Assembly (NCBI GenBank): GCA_030653385.1
Contig: JAURZM010000050.1
Coordinates: forward strand, 279,042 to 343,041
DNA: 64,000 nt
Source of the DNA: Rubrivivax sp.
Lineage (GTDB): Bacteria > Pseudomonadota > Gammaproteobacteria > Burkholderiales > Burkholderiaceae_C
Reading direction: 5' to 3'
A model generated the notes under the pieces. The model was given only the letters and a program-made list of their open reading frames with translations, was not told the origin of the DNA and did not search any database. A program made the position numbers and the translations under genes. The first letter of the stretch is position 1. Each line of letters starts with the position of its first letter. Below, piece after piece: positions 26,587-34,840 of this stretch.

Positions 26587-26877
26587 TCAGCCGCGTGCTC
26601 GCATGGCGGTGCGGGCCTGCACGAAGCCGAAGGCGTATTCCACCGAGTCCTGCAGTTGCCGTTCGCTGTCGCCGCGCTCGCGTTCGCTCAGGTAGAAGAC
26701 AAAGTCCACTTCATGCCGGATGTAACGCGGTGGCAGGCGGTTCAAGGCCACGCAGGCCACGTCGGCCAGCAGTTCGGGGTTGTGGTCCAGGCCCGGGTAC
26801 TGGGCGGCCTGGCGCAGCACCGCGTCGTAGACGGCCCGTTCGTTGTGGTTGCGGACGGAGGTGAAGTCTGCGCTCAT
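26587..26877 (-). CDS. ComFB family protein
   Basis: This 96-residue protein starts MSADFTSVRNHNERAV and carries the compact ComFB signature: NHNERAVYDAVLRQAA, DVACVALNRLPPRYIRHEVD and VFYLSERE. ComFB was first known as a late-competence gene product of Bacillus; as I recall, family members have more recently been described as cyclic-dinucleotide receptors. It lies eight bases upstream of the GGDEF gene on the same strand, an arrangement that links c-di-GMP synthesis and binding. The ATG at 26877 is preferred over an upstream in-frame extension that would overlap nadA. Confidence 0.82.
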   Translation of the reverse strand: MSADFTSVRNHNERAVYDAVLRQAAQYPGLDHNPELLADVACVALNRLPPRYIRHEVDFVFYLSERERGDSERQLQDSVEYAFGFVQARTAMRARG

Positions 26878-26957
26878 GGTCGTCTCTAACCCCACCATGG
26901 GGTACAGCCCGTTATCGGCGGCAACGCGGCGGTCCTGAAGCACGGCGGAGCCTGGCT

Positions 26958-28070
26958 TCAAGCAGCCCCGACGTTGGGCACGAAGCCCTGCTGAGGCAGC
27001 GTCACGCTGGCCGGGTTGTGCTTGACGAAGTCCAGCATGCGGTCAATGCAGCCCAGCGCCTGGCTGCGCGTGGGTTCGGGCACGTGGACTTCACCGCTGC
27101 CGGTTTCCAGGCAGGCCACCACGCCCTGCAGTGCATTCATGGCCATCCAGGGGCAGTGTGCGCAGCTCTTGCAGGTGGCGCTGTTGCCGGCGGTGGGCGC
27201 TTCGATCAGCGTCTTGCCCGGCGCCAGTTGCCGCATGCGGTGCAGGATGCCGTTGTCGGTGGCCACGATGTAGGTCTGGGCCTTGCCCTTCACGACCGCG
27301 TTCAGCAACTGCGTGGTGCTGCCCACCACGTCGGCCAGTTCGACCACGCGCTTCGGAGATTCCGGGTGCACCAGCACCATCGCATCCGGGTGTTGCTGCT
27401 TCAGCAATTCCAGTTCCAGGCCCTTGAATTCGTCATGCACGATGCAGGCACCGTTCCACAACAGCATGTCGGCGCCGGTGTTGTCCTGGATGTAGCGGCC
27501 CAGGTGGCGGTCGGGCGCCCACAGGATCTTCTGGCCCTGGTCCTTCAGGTGCTTGACGATGGCCAGCGCACACGAGCTGGTCACCATCCAGTCGGCACGG
27601 GCCTTCACGGCGGCGCTGGTGTTGGCGTAGACCACCACCTGGCGGTCGGGGTGGGCGTCGCAAAAGGCACTGAATTCGTCGGCGGGGCAACCCAGGTCCA
27701 GGCTGCAGGTGGCTTCCAGGTCGGGCATCAGCACACGTTTGTCGGGCGACAGGATCTTGGCGCTTTCGCCCATGAAGCGCACACCGGCCACCACCAGGGT
27801 CTGCGCCGGGTGGTCGCGGCCGAAGCGCGCCATCTCCAGCGAATCGGCGACGCAGCCCCCGGTTTCGTGCGCCAGGTCCTGCAGGTCGCCGTCGACGTAG
27901 TAGTGGGCCACCAGCACCGCCTGGTGCTGCTTCAGCAGGGCCGCGGCGCGGGCCTTGGTGGCCAGCCGTTCAGCGGGTGACAGCGGCGGGGGCACCTGGG
28001 CCCAGGCCTGCGAGGTGCAACTGCTGCCGTCGCGGTCTTGCCGCGTGAAATCGTAGAGGATCTGGTTCAC
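26958..28070 (-). CDS. nadA: Quinolinate synthase
   Basis: This 370-residue [4Fe-4S] enzyme condenses iminoaspartate with dihydroxyacetone phosphate to quinolinate. Cluster cysteines appear in LEATCSLDLGC, MVTSSCALAIVKH and SATCKSCAHCPWMAMN. AHYYVDGDLQDLAHETGG and WAPDRHLGRYIQ are further signatures. It works with NadB, encoded about 2.2 kb away on the other strand; nadC is not in the window. Its product supplies NAD. Confidence 0.97.
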   Translation of the reverse strand: MNQILYDFTRQDRDGSSCTSQAWAQVPPPLSPAERLATKARAAALLKQHQAVLVAHYYVDGDLQDLAHETGGCVADSLEMARFGRDHPAQTLVVAGVRFMGESAKILSPDKRVLMPDLEATCSLDLGCPADEFSAFCDAHPDRQVVVYANTSAAVKARADWMVTSSCALAIVKHLKDQGQKILWAPDRHLGRYIQDNTGADMLLWNGACIVHDEFKGLELELLKQQHPDAMVLVHPESPKRVVELADVVGSTTQLLNAVVKGKAQTYIVATDNGILHRMRQLAPGKTLIEAPTAGNSATCKSCAHCPWMAMNALQGVVACLETGSGEVHVPEPTRSQALGCIDRMLDFVKHNPASVTLPQQGFVPNVGAA

Positions 28071-28101
28071 TGAAGCTACCTTTGTGCCGCGCCCGCCGGA
28101 C

Positions 28102-28118
28102 TTCGCCTTTCAGGCGAA
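28102..28118. terminator. Short hairpin between the AraC gene and nadA
   Basis: TTCGCC (28102-28107) and GGCGAA (28113-28118) form a six-pair stem with a five-base loop in the 53-base gap between the two minus-strand genes. Without a T-run its role as terminator is uncertain. Confidence 0.3.
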
Positions 28119-28123
28119 CGGGC

Positions 28124-29047
28124 TCATGTGCGTGATGGTAGTGGCGCGGCGTGTCTGCCGAAAAACTGCCCTGGTGGTGCCCCCACCGAACGCCGCACCA
28201 TGGCCGTGAAAGCGCTGGCGCTGGCATAACCCAGCTCAGCTGCGATCACACCCATGGGCTTGCCCTGCGCGGCCAGCGTCAGTGCACGTGCCAGCAGCAC
28301 CTGCTGGCGCCAGGGGCCGAAGCTGCTGCCCAGTTCCTGCCTGAACAGGCGGGCCACGGTGCGGGCGCTGGCACCGGCTTCGGCGGCCCAGGCGTCCAGC
28401 GTGGTGTGGCGTGTGGGGTCTTCGATCACCGCCTGGCACAGGCCGCGCAGGCGTTTGTCCTGCGGCAGATCGATGCCCAGGCGCACCGGCGCGGCGCGGC
28501 GCAGTTCGTCCAGCGCCAGCTCGCCCAGCCGGCGTTCACGTGCCAGCAGCTCGGGGCCGGGGCTGGACTTGCCGTCCATCTCGATGTCCATTTGCAGCAC
28601 CACCTCGCGCAGCAGCGCGCTGACTTCCAGCACCCGGCAGGTGTTCCAGGCCGGCTGACCTGTGCTGCGGTCGTCCCGCGGTGCGACCGGGCCGGGCCGG
28701 TCGAGGTCCGGATGCACGTACAACGTGCGCAACTCGCCGGCTTCCACGACGGTCACCCTGTGCTCGATGTTCGGCGGGATCCAGACCGCACGCCAGGCCG
28801 GCACCAGGTAGGTGCTCTGGCCCGCGGAGATGTGGGCCGCGCCAGAGATGGCAATGGCCACCTGCGCCCAGGCGTGGCTGTGCGGCTGGATCTCGGTGTC
28901 GGGCGCCATGTGGCGCGACTTGGCGCGCACCGGGCGTGCCGGCGTGGGCACGTAGCGGCGCGGGTCCTGCGGGGGCAAGAGGGTTCGGGGAGTCGCACGG
29001 GACAAGCTGCGCGCCCGGGATGGCTTGTGAGGCATGTCGTGAGGCAT
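28124..29047 (-). CDS. AraC family transcriptional regulator
   Basis: This 307-residue regulator has an N-terminal cupin-like sensor (HSHAWAQVAIAISGAAHISA, about residues 57-76, and WIPPNIEHRV) and a C-terminal pair of HTH motifs (TTLDAWAAEAGASARTVARL and MGVIAAELGYASASAFTAM). The layout, with the sensor domain close to the N terminus, resembles NimR-type activators of efflux genes. It is divergent from the MFS transporter gene across a 98-base gap and probably controls it. The exact start among the Met residues at 1 and 5 is uncertain. Confidence 0.85.
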   Translation of the reverse strand: MPHDMPHKPSRARSLSRATPRTLLPPQDPRRYVPTPARPVRAKSRHMAPDTEIQPHSHAWAQVAIAISGAAHISAGQSTYLVPAWRAVWIPPNIEHRVTVVEAGELRTLYVHPDLDRPGPVAPRDDRSTGQPAWNTCRVLEVSALLREVVLQMDIEMDGKSSPGPELLARERRLGELALDELRRAAPVRLGIDLPQDKRLRGLCQAVIEDPTRHTTLDAWAAEAGASARTVARLFRQELGSSFGPWRQQVLLARALTLAAQGKPMGVIAAELGYASASAFTAMVRRSVGAPPGQFFGRHAAPLPSRT

Positions 29048-29145
29048 GTCGTGTGGAGGGGGCTGTGCAGCGCAGTGGCAAGATTTCGACAGAGTTTGAC
29101 AGACTATCGCAACCCGGCCTCAGCAGCAGCACCTACATTGGCGGC

Positions 29146-30378
29146 ATGTCGACGCTTTCGATGCCCTCTTCGGCACCCACCCCGCTGCGCCAGGACGCCA
29201 CGCTGATCGGTCTGGTCGGCCTGGGTCACGGTGTCAGCCACTTCAGCCAGCTCTTGCTGGCGCCGCTGTTTCCGTGGTTGAAGGATGTTTTTGCCGTCAG
29301 CTACACCGAGCTGGGTTTCCTGCTGACGATCTTCTTCGTCGTGTCCTGTGTGGTGCAGACGGTGTCGGGCTTCTGGGTCGACCGTTACGGCCCGCGGCCC
29401 ATCTTGCTGGCCGGCATCCTGTTGCTGGGCGTGGCCGCGCTGGGGTATGCGGCCAGCACCAGCTACTGGATGCTGGCGCTGTTTTCGGTCGTGGCCGGCA
29501 CCGGCAACGGTGTTTTCCACCCCGCCGACTACACCTTGATCAACCGCCGTGTCAGCAAGGCGCGGCTGGGCCATGCCTACAGCGTGCACGGGCTCACCGG
29601 CAACTTGGGCTGGGGCCTGGCGCCGCTGGTGCTGGTGCCTTTGACACTGGCCTATTCCTGGCGCGTGGCACTGCTGTGTGCCGCCTGCCTGGCATTCATC
29701 GTGCTGCTGTTGTTGTGGTTCAAGCGCGATGAACTGGTGTTGCCGCCGCTGCCGGCCGCCGCCCCGTCTGCTGCTGCGCCGGAAGGCTCTTTCGACTTCC
29801 TGGCCATTCCTGCGGTATGGATGTGTTTCGGCTTTTTCTTCTTCTACGCCGGCACCTTGTCCATCGTGCAGACCTTCGGCCCCGAGGCGGCGCGCCAGAT
29901 GCACGCCGTGCCCACGCACCTGGCGGCCTTGTGCGTGACGGTTTACATGCTGTTCAGTGCGGGTGGCATGTTGTTGGGCGGCTTTCTGGCGGCCGACCCC
30001 CAGCGCTGCGAACGCATCGTGGGCACCGCGTTTGCCCTGGCGGCACTGCTGGCGTTGCTGGTGGCGCTGACTCCGGTGCCGGCACTGGCGGTGCCGGTGA
30101 TCTTCGGCGCCATGGGCCTGCTGGCCGGCATTGCCGGGCCCTCGCGTGACCTGCTCGTCAAGCAGGCCACGCCCGAAAACGCCACCGGCCGTGTTTATGG
30201 CGTGGTCTATTCGGGGCTGGACATCGGGCAGGCGCTGATTCCGTTGGCCATCGGCTGGTTGATGGACCACCAGTCCTGGGCCGGCGTCTGGCTCTCGCTG
30301 GCCGCGCTGCAGGCGGTGTTGATTGCCAGTGCGCTGAACGTGCGACGGGTGCGGCGCACGGCGCTGGTGCCGGCTTGA
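29146..30378 (+). CDS. Major facilitator superfamily transporter
   Basis: This 410-residue inner-membrane protein shows about twelve hydrophobic spans and the MFS loop signature WVDRYGPRPILLAG after the second span. Its opening (GLGHGVSHFSQLLLAPLFPW) resembles Fsr-like exporters. It is divergent from an AraC regulator, the common arrangement for an inducible efflux pump. Substrate unknown. ATG 29146 is chosen; ATG 29161 is possible. Confidence 0.85.
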   Translation: MSTLSMPSSAPTPLRQDATLIGLVGLGHGVSHFSQLLLAPLFPWLKDVFAVSYTELGFLLTIFFVVSCVVQTVSGFWVDRYGPRPILLAGILLLGVAALGYAASTSYWMLALFSVVAGTGNGVFHPADYTLINRRVSKARLGHAYSVHGLTGNLGWGLAPLVLVPLTLAYSWRVALLCAACLAFIVLLLLWFKRDELVLPPLPAAAPSAAAPEGSFDFLAIPAVWMCFGFFFFYAGTLSIVQTFGPEAARQMHAVPTHLAALCVTVYMLFSAGGMLLGGFLAADPQRCERIVGTAFALAALLALLVALTPVPALAVPVIFGAMGLLAGIAGPSRDLLVKQATPENATGRVYGVVYSGLDIGQALIPLAIGWLMDHQSWAGVWLSLAALQAVLIASALNVRRVRRTALVPA

Positions 30379-30382
30379 AAGC

Positions 30383-31261
30383 TCAGACGCAGCTGCGGTG
30401 GCGCTCGACGCAAGTGTCCAGCACCTGACCGCCGTCTCTTTGCCACCAGTTGCTGCGCGAGAAGATTTCGACCTCGCTGTAGCCCGCGAAACCCTGCGCT
30501 TCCACCAGCGCTCGGATGCGCGGGATGTCGATCACCCCGTCGCCCATCATGCCGCGGTCTTCCAGCAGGTGCGTGGTGGGTGTGAGCCAGTCGCAGACGT
30601 GGAAGGCCAGCAGCCGGGCCGTGCCGGCACGGGTGATCTGTTCGGCCAGCGTCGGGTCCCACCAGACGTGGTACAGGTCCACCGCCAGGCCCAGCGCGCC
30701 GGTGCGGTCGGGGTCGAGTGCGTCGCAGACGTCCAGTGCCTGCGCCATCGTGTTGATGCAGGCACGGTCGGCGGCGTACATCGGGTGCAGCGGTTCGATG
30801 GCCAGCAGCATGTGGCGCTCTCGTGCGTCTTCCAGCAGTGCGGCGATGCCTTCGGTGACTTGCTCGCGCGCGCCCTGGATGTCGCGGTGCGCCGCCCGGC
30901 CGGCCAGTGCGCCGGGCAGGCCGCCCACCACCAGCACCAGGCAGGGCGCGTTGAGCGTGCAGGCCTCGTCCAGCGCCCGTTTGTTGTCGTCGCGGCTGGC
31001 TTGCCGTCTGGCGGCGTCGGTATAGGTGAACATGCCACCGCGGCAGTAGCCGGACAGCTCGATGCCGTGGTCCTGCAGCTTGCGGGCCGTGGCCTGCAGG
31101 CCGGCGGCCGCGACCTGGTCGCGCCACGGTGACACGGCGCGAATGCCGCGCGCCGCACAGGCGTCCAGGATGTCCAGCAGCGGCCAGTCCACGCCGTGTT
31201 GCTGGCGCACGGTGGCGGTGTTGATGGACAGCCAGCGGTGGTCTTGCGAGAAGTCGCGCAT
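30383..31261 (-). CDS. Sugar phosphate isomerase/epimerase (AP-endonuclease 2 TIM barrel)
   Basis: This 292-residue TIM-barrel protein carries the family metal-binding elements LAIEPLHPMY, AVDLYHVWWD, LLAFHVCDWL and YSEVEIFS. Relatives isomerise or epimerise sugars, inosose and keto acids with a divalent metal. It is the last gene of the operon that starts with the Bug receptor at 34626, after the DUF993 and oxidoreductase genes with gaps of six bases or overlaps. The N terminus DHRWLSINTATVRQQHG is typical of the subgroup found next to DUF993 genes. Confidence 0.85.
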   Translation of the reverse strand: MRDFSQDHRWLSINTATVRQQHGVDWPLLDILDACAARGIRAVSPWRDQVAAAGLQATARKLQDHGIELSGYCRGGMFTYTDAARRQASRDDNKRALDEACTLNAPCLVLVVGGLPGALAGRAAHRDIQGAREQVTEGIAALLEDARERHMLLAIEPLHPMYAADRACINTMAQALDVCDALDPDRTGALGLAVDLYHVWWDPTLAEQITRAGTARLLAFHVCDWLTPTTHLLEDRGMMGDGVIDIPRIRALVEAQGFAGYSEVEIFSRSNWWQRDGGQVLDTCVERHRSCV

Positions 31262-31266
31262 GCGCT

Positions 31267-32454
31267 TCAGCTGTCCACGCCGTGCAGGGTCAGCAGGGCC
31301 CTCATGCGGTGGATGGCCAGGCCCGGTTCTTCGATGAGCCCCGCCGCATCAGCCAGCCGGAACAGTTCGCACAGGTGCAGCAAGGACCGTGTGCTCTGCT
31401 GGCCACCCACCATCGTGAAGTGGCTCTGGTGGCCGTTCAGCCAGGCCAAGAACACGACGCCGGTTTTGTAGAAACGTGTCGGCGCCTGGAAGATGTGGCG
31501 CGACAGCGGCACCGTGGGTGCCAGGATGGCGTGGAACCTTGCCGTGTCACCCGCAGCCAGCGCGGCCAGTGCGGCACTCGCGGCTGGCGCGACGGCGTCG
31601 AAGATGCCCAGCAACGCGTCGCTGTGCCGGTGCGTGGGTTCGCTGCCGACGCCGTCGCCGGCAATCAGTTCGGCATAGTTGAAGTCGTCGCCGGTGTACA
31701 TGCGCACGCCCGGGGGCAGGCGGCGGCGCATCGCGACTTCCTTGTCCTTGTCGAGCAGGGAAATCTTGATGCCGTCGACCTTGGCAGCGTGTGCGTTGAT
31801 GATGCCCAGCGCGGTGTCCATGGCCGCGTGGGTGTCCGCGCTGCCCCAGTATCCGGCCAGCGCGGGGTCGAACATCTCGCCCAGCCAGTGCAGCACCACG
31901 GGCTGCCTGGCCTGGCTGAGCACGCGGCTGTAGACACGTTCGTAGTCGGCCGGGCCCTTGGCCACCCGCGCCAGCGCACGGCTGGCCATCACGATGAGCT
32001 TGCCACCCAGCTTTTCGATGGCCGCCATCTGCTCTTCATAGGCGCGGATCACGTCGTCCACGCTTTTGGCGTCTTCCACCGCCAGGTGGTCGGTGCCGCA
32101 GCCGCTGGCCAGCGTGGCACCTGGCACGTCCTTGGCTGCGTCGATGCTGCGGCGGATGAGTTCCAGCGACGTGGGCCAGTCCATGCCCATGCCGCGCTGT
32201 GCCGTGTCCATGGCCTCGGCCACCCCCAGGCCCATGTGCCACAGGCGCTGGCGGAAGGCGATGGTGGCGTCCCAGTCCACCGCACAATGCAGCCAGGGGT
32301 CGATGGCCGCACGCGGGTCGGCCACCACGTGGGCTGCGCTGTAGGCGACGCGGTTGAAACGTGTACCAGGCGCGGCCGGTGTGAAGTTGCCGGGGCCGCG
32401 CACCGTGTGCGGTGCCAGCTGGCCGCTGGCGGTGGGCAGGGCGATCTGCATCAC
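31267..32454 (-). CDS. DUF993 protein (dihydrodipicolinate synthase-like)
   Basis: This 395-residue protein belongs to DUF993, annotated as a dihydrodipicolinate synthase-like TIM barrel. Conserved segments include GMGMDWPTSLELIRRSI, VVLHWLGEMFDPALAGYWG, KVDGIKISLLDKDKE with a candidate Schiff-base lysine, and YTGDDFNYAELI. Members are thought to be aldolases or lyases in catabolic clusters beside Gfo/Idh/MocA enzymes. The start overlaps the oxidoreductase stop (ATGA). Its substrate is not known. Confidence 0.85.
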   Translation of the reverse strand: MMQIALPTASGQLAPHTVRGPGNFTPAAPGTRFNRVAYSAAHVVADPRAAIDPWLHCAVDWDATIAFRQRLWHMGLGVAEAMDTAQRGMGMDWPTSLELIRRSIDAAKDVPGATLASGCGTDHLAVEDAKSVDDVIRAYEEQMAAIEKLGGKLIVMASRALARVAKGPADYERVYSRVLSQARQPVVLHWLGEMFDPALAGYWGSADTHAAMDTALGIINAHAAKVDGIKISLLDKDKEVAMRRRLPPGVRMYTGDDFNYAELIAGDGVGSEPTHRHSDALLGIFDAVAPAASAALAALAAGDTARFHAILAPTVPLSRHIFQAPTRFYKTGVVFLAWLNGHQSHFTMVGGQQSTRSLLHLCELFRLADAAGLIEEPGLAIHRMRALLTLHGVDS

Positions 32455-33626
32455 AGCGCCAATGCGGGTACGTCGACCCAGCGCCGTTCCTTCGAGCTCT
32501 GCAGCGCGGCTTCCACCAGCTGCACACCCTTGGCACCTTCGGGCAGCGTCCAGCGATAGGGTGCGCCGGCGGTTTCATCGTCCACCACGTGGCGGATGAA
32601 AGCTTCCCACTGCAGCTTGAAGCCGTTGTCGTAGACCTGCGTGTCGGGCACTTCCTGCCACTGATCGAAGAAGTTCATCGTCTGCTTCACGTCGGGGTTC
32701 CACACCGGGCGTGGTGTGTTGACGCGGCTTTGCGCGCGGCAGTCCTGCAGGCCCGCCACGGCCGAGCCGTGTGTGCCATCGACATGGAAGGTGACCAGGT
32801 CGTCGCGCCGCACACGTGTGGCCCAGCTCATCGTCATCTGCGCCACCACGGGTTCGCCGTTGTGGCCCTTCAACTGCGCCGTGGCGTAGGCTGCGTCGTC
32901 GGCGGTGCAGTCGTAGGGCTTGCCGGCTTCGTCCCAGCGTTTGTCGATGTGCGTGGACGCCAGGCAGGTGATGGACTGCACCTCGCCGAACAGGTTGTCC
33001 AGCACGTAGCGCCAGTGGCACATCATGTCCAGGATCATGCCGCCACCGTCTTCGGCACGGTAGTTCCAGCTCGGGCGCTGGATGGGCTGCAGGTCACCTT
33101 CGAAGACCCAGTAGCCGAAGTCGATGCGCACGTTCAGCATGCGGCCGAAGAAGCCCGCGCGGCGCAGCATGTCCAGCTTGCGCAGGCCGGGCAGGAAGAG
33201 CTTGTCCTGCACCGCGCCGTGTTTCAGGCCCGAAGCCTGCGCCTGCTGGCAGATCTGCACCGCCTCGGCCAGGTTGGTGGCGATGGGTTTTTCGCAGTAG
33301 ACGTGTTTGCCGGCGCGCAGCGCCTTGGCCAGTAGCGTGGGGCGCATCTGCGTGGTGCCGGCGTCGAAGAACACCGTGTCGGCGCGGTTTTCCAGCGCCG
33401 CGTCCAGGTTGGTGCCGAAGCGGTTGATGCCGTGTTCACGCGCCAGGGCTTCGATCTTCTCGGCGTTGCGGCCGATCAGCACCGGGTCGGGCATCACCTT
33501 GTCGCCGTTGGACAGCGTGACACCGCCTTGTTGGCGGATGGCCACGATGGACCGGATGAGGTGCTGGTTCAGGCCCATGCGTCCGGTGACGCCGTGCATG
33601 ATCAGACCAAGGTTGCGGGTGGCCAT
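32451..33626 (-). CDS. Gfo/Idh/MocA family oxidoreductase
   Basis: This 391-residue NAD(P)-dependent dehydrogenase has an N-terminal Rossmann region with the HGVTGRMGLNQHL opening, the EKP motif (GKHVYCEKPIATNLAEAV) and the active-site stretch EDGGGMILDMMCHWRYV with a likely catalytic His. Relatives oxidise sugars, inositols or their acids. It lies 13 bases after the Bug receptor gene and overlaps DUF993 by four bases. Confidence 0.9.
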   Translation of the reverse strand: MATRNLGLIMHGVTGRMGLNQHLIRSIVAIRQQGGVTLSNGDKVMPDPVLIGRNAEKIEALAREHGINRFGTNLDAALENRADTVFFDAGTTQMRPTLLAKALRAGKHVYCEKPIATNLAEAVQICQQAQASGLKHGAVQDKLFLPGLRKLDMLRRAGFFGRMLNVRIDFGYWVFEGDLQPIQRPSWNYRAEDGGGMILDMMCHWRYVLDNLFGEVQSITCLASTHIDKRWDEAGKPYDCTADDAAYATAQLKGHNGEPVVAQMTMSWATRVRRDDLVTFHVDGTHGSAVAGLQDCRAQSRVNTPRPVWNPDVKQTMNFFDQWQEVPDTQVYDNGFKLQWEAFIRHVVDDETAGAPYRWTLPEGAKGVQLVEAALQSSKERRWVDVPALAL

Positions 33627-33639
33627 GGGCTGCGTTTCC

Positions 33640-34626
33640 TTATTGCGTGGGTGCCAGGCCGGCGGCCTTTACCAACGCGGCATTGCTGACCACCTCGGTC
33701 TTGATGTAGGCGTCGAACTGCTCCGGGCTCATGGTCCAGGCGTCGGCGCCCAGTTGGACGAAACGCTCTTTCACCTCGGGCAGGGCCAGGGCCTTGATGA
33801 CCTCGGCATTCAGGCGGTTGACGATGTCGCGAGGTGTCTTGGCCGGCACCATCATGCCGATCCAGAAGTTGAATTCGCTGCCCGGCACACCGGCTTCAGC
33901 GGTGGTGGGCACGTCGGGCAAGGCGGTGGCGCGCCGCGGTGAACCCACAGCCAGCGGCAGCAAGCCACCGCCCTTGATCTGGCCGATGACCGGTGCGATG
34001 GGAGAGAAGTAGTAGTCGACACGGCCGGACAGCACTTCGCTGACCGCTTCGGCCGAGCCCTTGAACGGGATGTTGGTGGCGTTGATGCCGGCGGCCATCT
34101 TGAACTTTTCGGCGTTCAGGTGCGTGGCGCTGCCTTGGCCCGCAGACGCGAAGTTCAGACCGGCGGCATTGGCCTTGGCCGCAGCCACCAGTTCCTTCAC
34201 CGACTTGATGTTCTTGGCCGGAGAGATGACCAGCACATTCGGTGTCGAAGAGATCGGCGTGACACCCGCGAAGGCCGTCAGCGTATCGAAGGGCAGCTTG
34301 GCAAAGGTGCTGGGGCTGACGGTGTGCGACGACGAGTGGATCATGATCGTGTAGCCGTCGGGCTCGGCCATGGCCACCAGGCCCTGGCCGATGGTGCCGC
34401 TGGCGCCGCCCTTGTTTTCCACCACCAGTTGCTGGCCCAGGCTGGCCGACATCTTGTCGCTGATGGCACGCGCGATGATGTCGGTGGTGCTGCCGGCAGC
34501 AAAGGGCACGATGACGCGGATGGGTTTGTTCGGGTAGCCGGCTTGCGCCAAGGCCAGCGTGGGGACGAAGGCAGCGGCGGCCAGGGCCAAGGCGGCGCGG
34601 CGCGGGAGGTTGCGGGTCTGGGGCAT
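33640..34626 (-). CDS. Bug-family solute receptor (TctC type), receptor 1
   Basis: This 328-residue periplasmic protein begins with a Tat-like or Sec signal (LPRRAALALAAAAFVPTLAL then AQA) and continues YPNKPIRVIVPFAAGSTTDI, the hallmark of Bug receptors of tripartite tricarboxylate transporters. AGGAG lies ahead of ATG 34626. It heads the operon receptor-oxidoreductase-DUF993-isomerase. No tctA/B follow, so it probably shares the permease encoded at 37050-39107 or acts as an orphan receptor. A TetR-type operator covers positions -19 to -36 from its start codon. Confidence 0.93.
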   Translation of the reverse strand: MPQTRNLPRRAALALAAAAFVPTLALAQAGYPNKPIRVIVPFAAGSTTDIIARAISDKMSASLGQQLVVENKGGASGTIGQGLVAMAEPDGYTIMIHSSSHTVSPSTFAKLPFDTLTAFAGVTPISSTPNVLVISPAKNIKSVKELVAAAKANAAGLNFASAGQGSATHLNAEKFKMAAGINATNIPFKGSAEAVSEVLSGRVDYYFSPIAPVIGQIKGGGLLPLAVGSPRRATALPDVPTTAEAGVPGSEFNFWIGMMVPAKTPRDIVNRLNAEVIKALALPEVKERFVQLGADAWTMSPEQFDAYIKTEVVSNAALVKAAGLAPTQ

Positions 34627-34644
34627 GGTGTCTGTCTCCTGTGA

Positions 34645-34662
34645 ATTCACCGTGCGGTGAAT
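34645..34662. promoter_or_regulatory. Predicted TetR operator A
   Basis: ATTCACCG-TG-CGGTGAAT is a perfect 8-bp dyad 18 bases upstream of the receptor 1 start codon. It is the best-conserved of four similar sites in the 34.6-41.7 kb region and could block transcription from a promoter just upstream. Confidence 0.7.
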
Positions 34663-34697
34663 ATGCTGCTGATTTTGGCGACGCGAGGACGGCCCGG

Positions 34698-34717
34698 GGA
34701 GCGGGTTAACCCGCTCC
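34698..34717. repeat. Perfect 20-bp palindrome
   Basis: GGAGCGGGTTAACCCGCTCC is fully self-complementary. It lies between operators A and B in the 214-base gap separating the two catabolic operons. It could be a second regulator's site or the stem of a terminator for the enolase operon (eight GC-rich pairs with a TTAA loop), though no T-run follows. Confidence 0.6.
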
Positions 34718-34791
34718 TGCATCCCCAGTCCAAAGGCCTATCAAACCGGGGGTCATGCAAAGGACGCTTGTGCCAGCCCTTCGACTTCATA

Positions 34792-34809
34792 ATTCACCAA
34801 CCGTTGAAT
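34792..34809. promoter_or_regulatory. Predicted TetR operator B
   Basis: ATTCACCAACCGTTGAAT matches operator A at 14 of 18 positions and lies 130 bases further upstream of receptor 1, in the same gap. Two spaced sites would allow looping or strong repression. Confidence 0.55.
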
Positions 34810-34840
34810 TCTGTGCCGGACTTCTGCCTGAAACCCTGGG

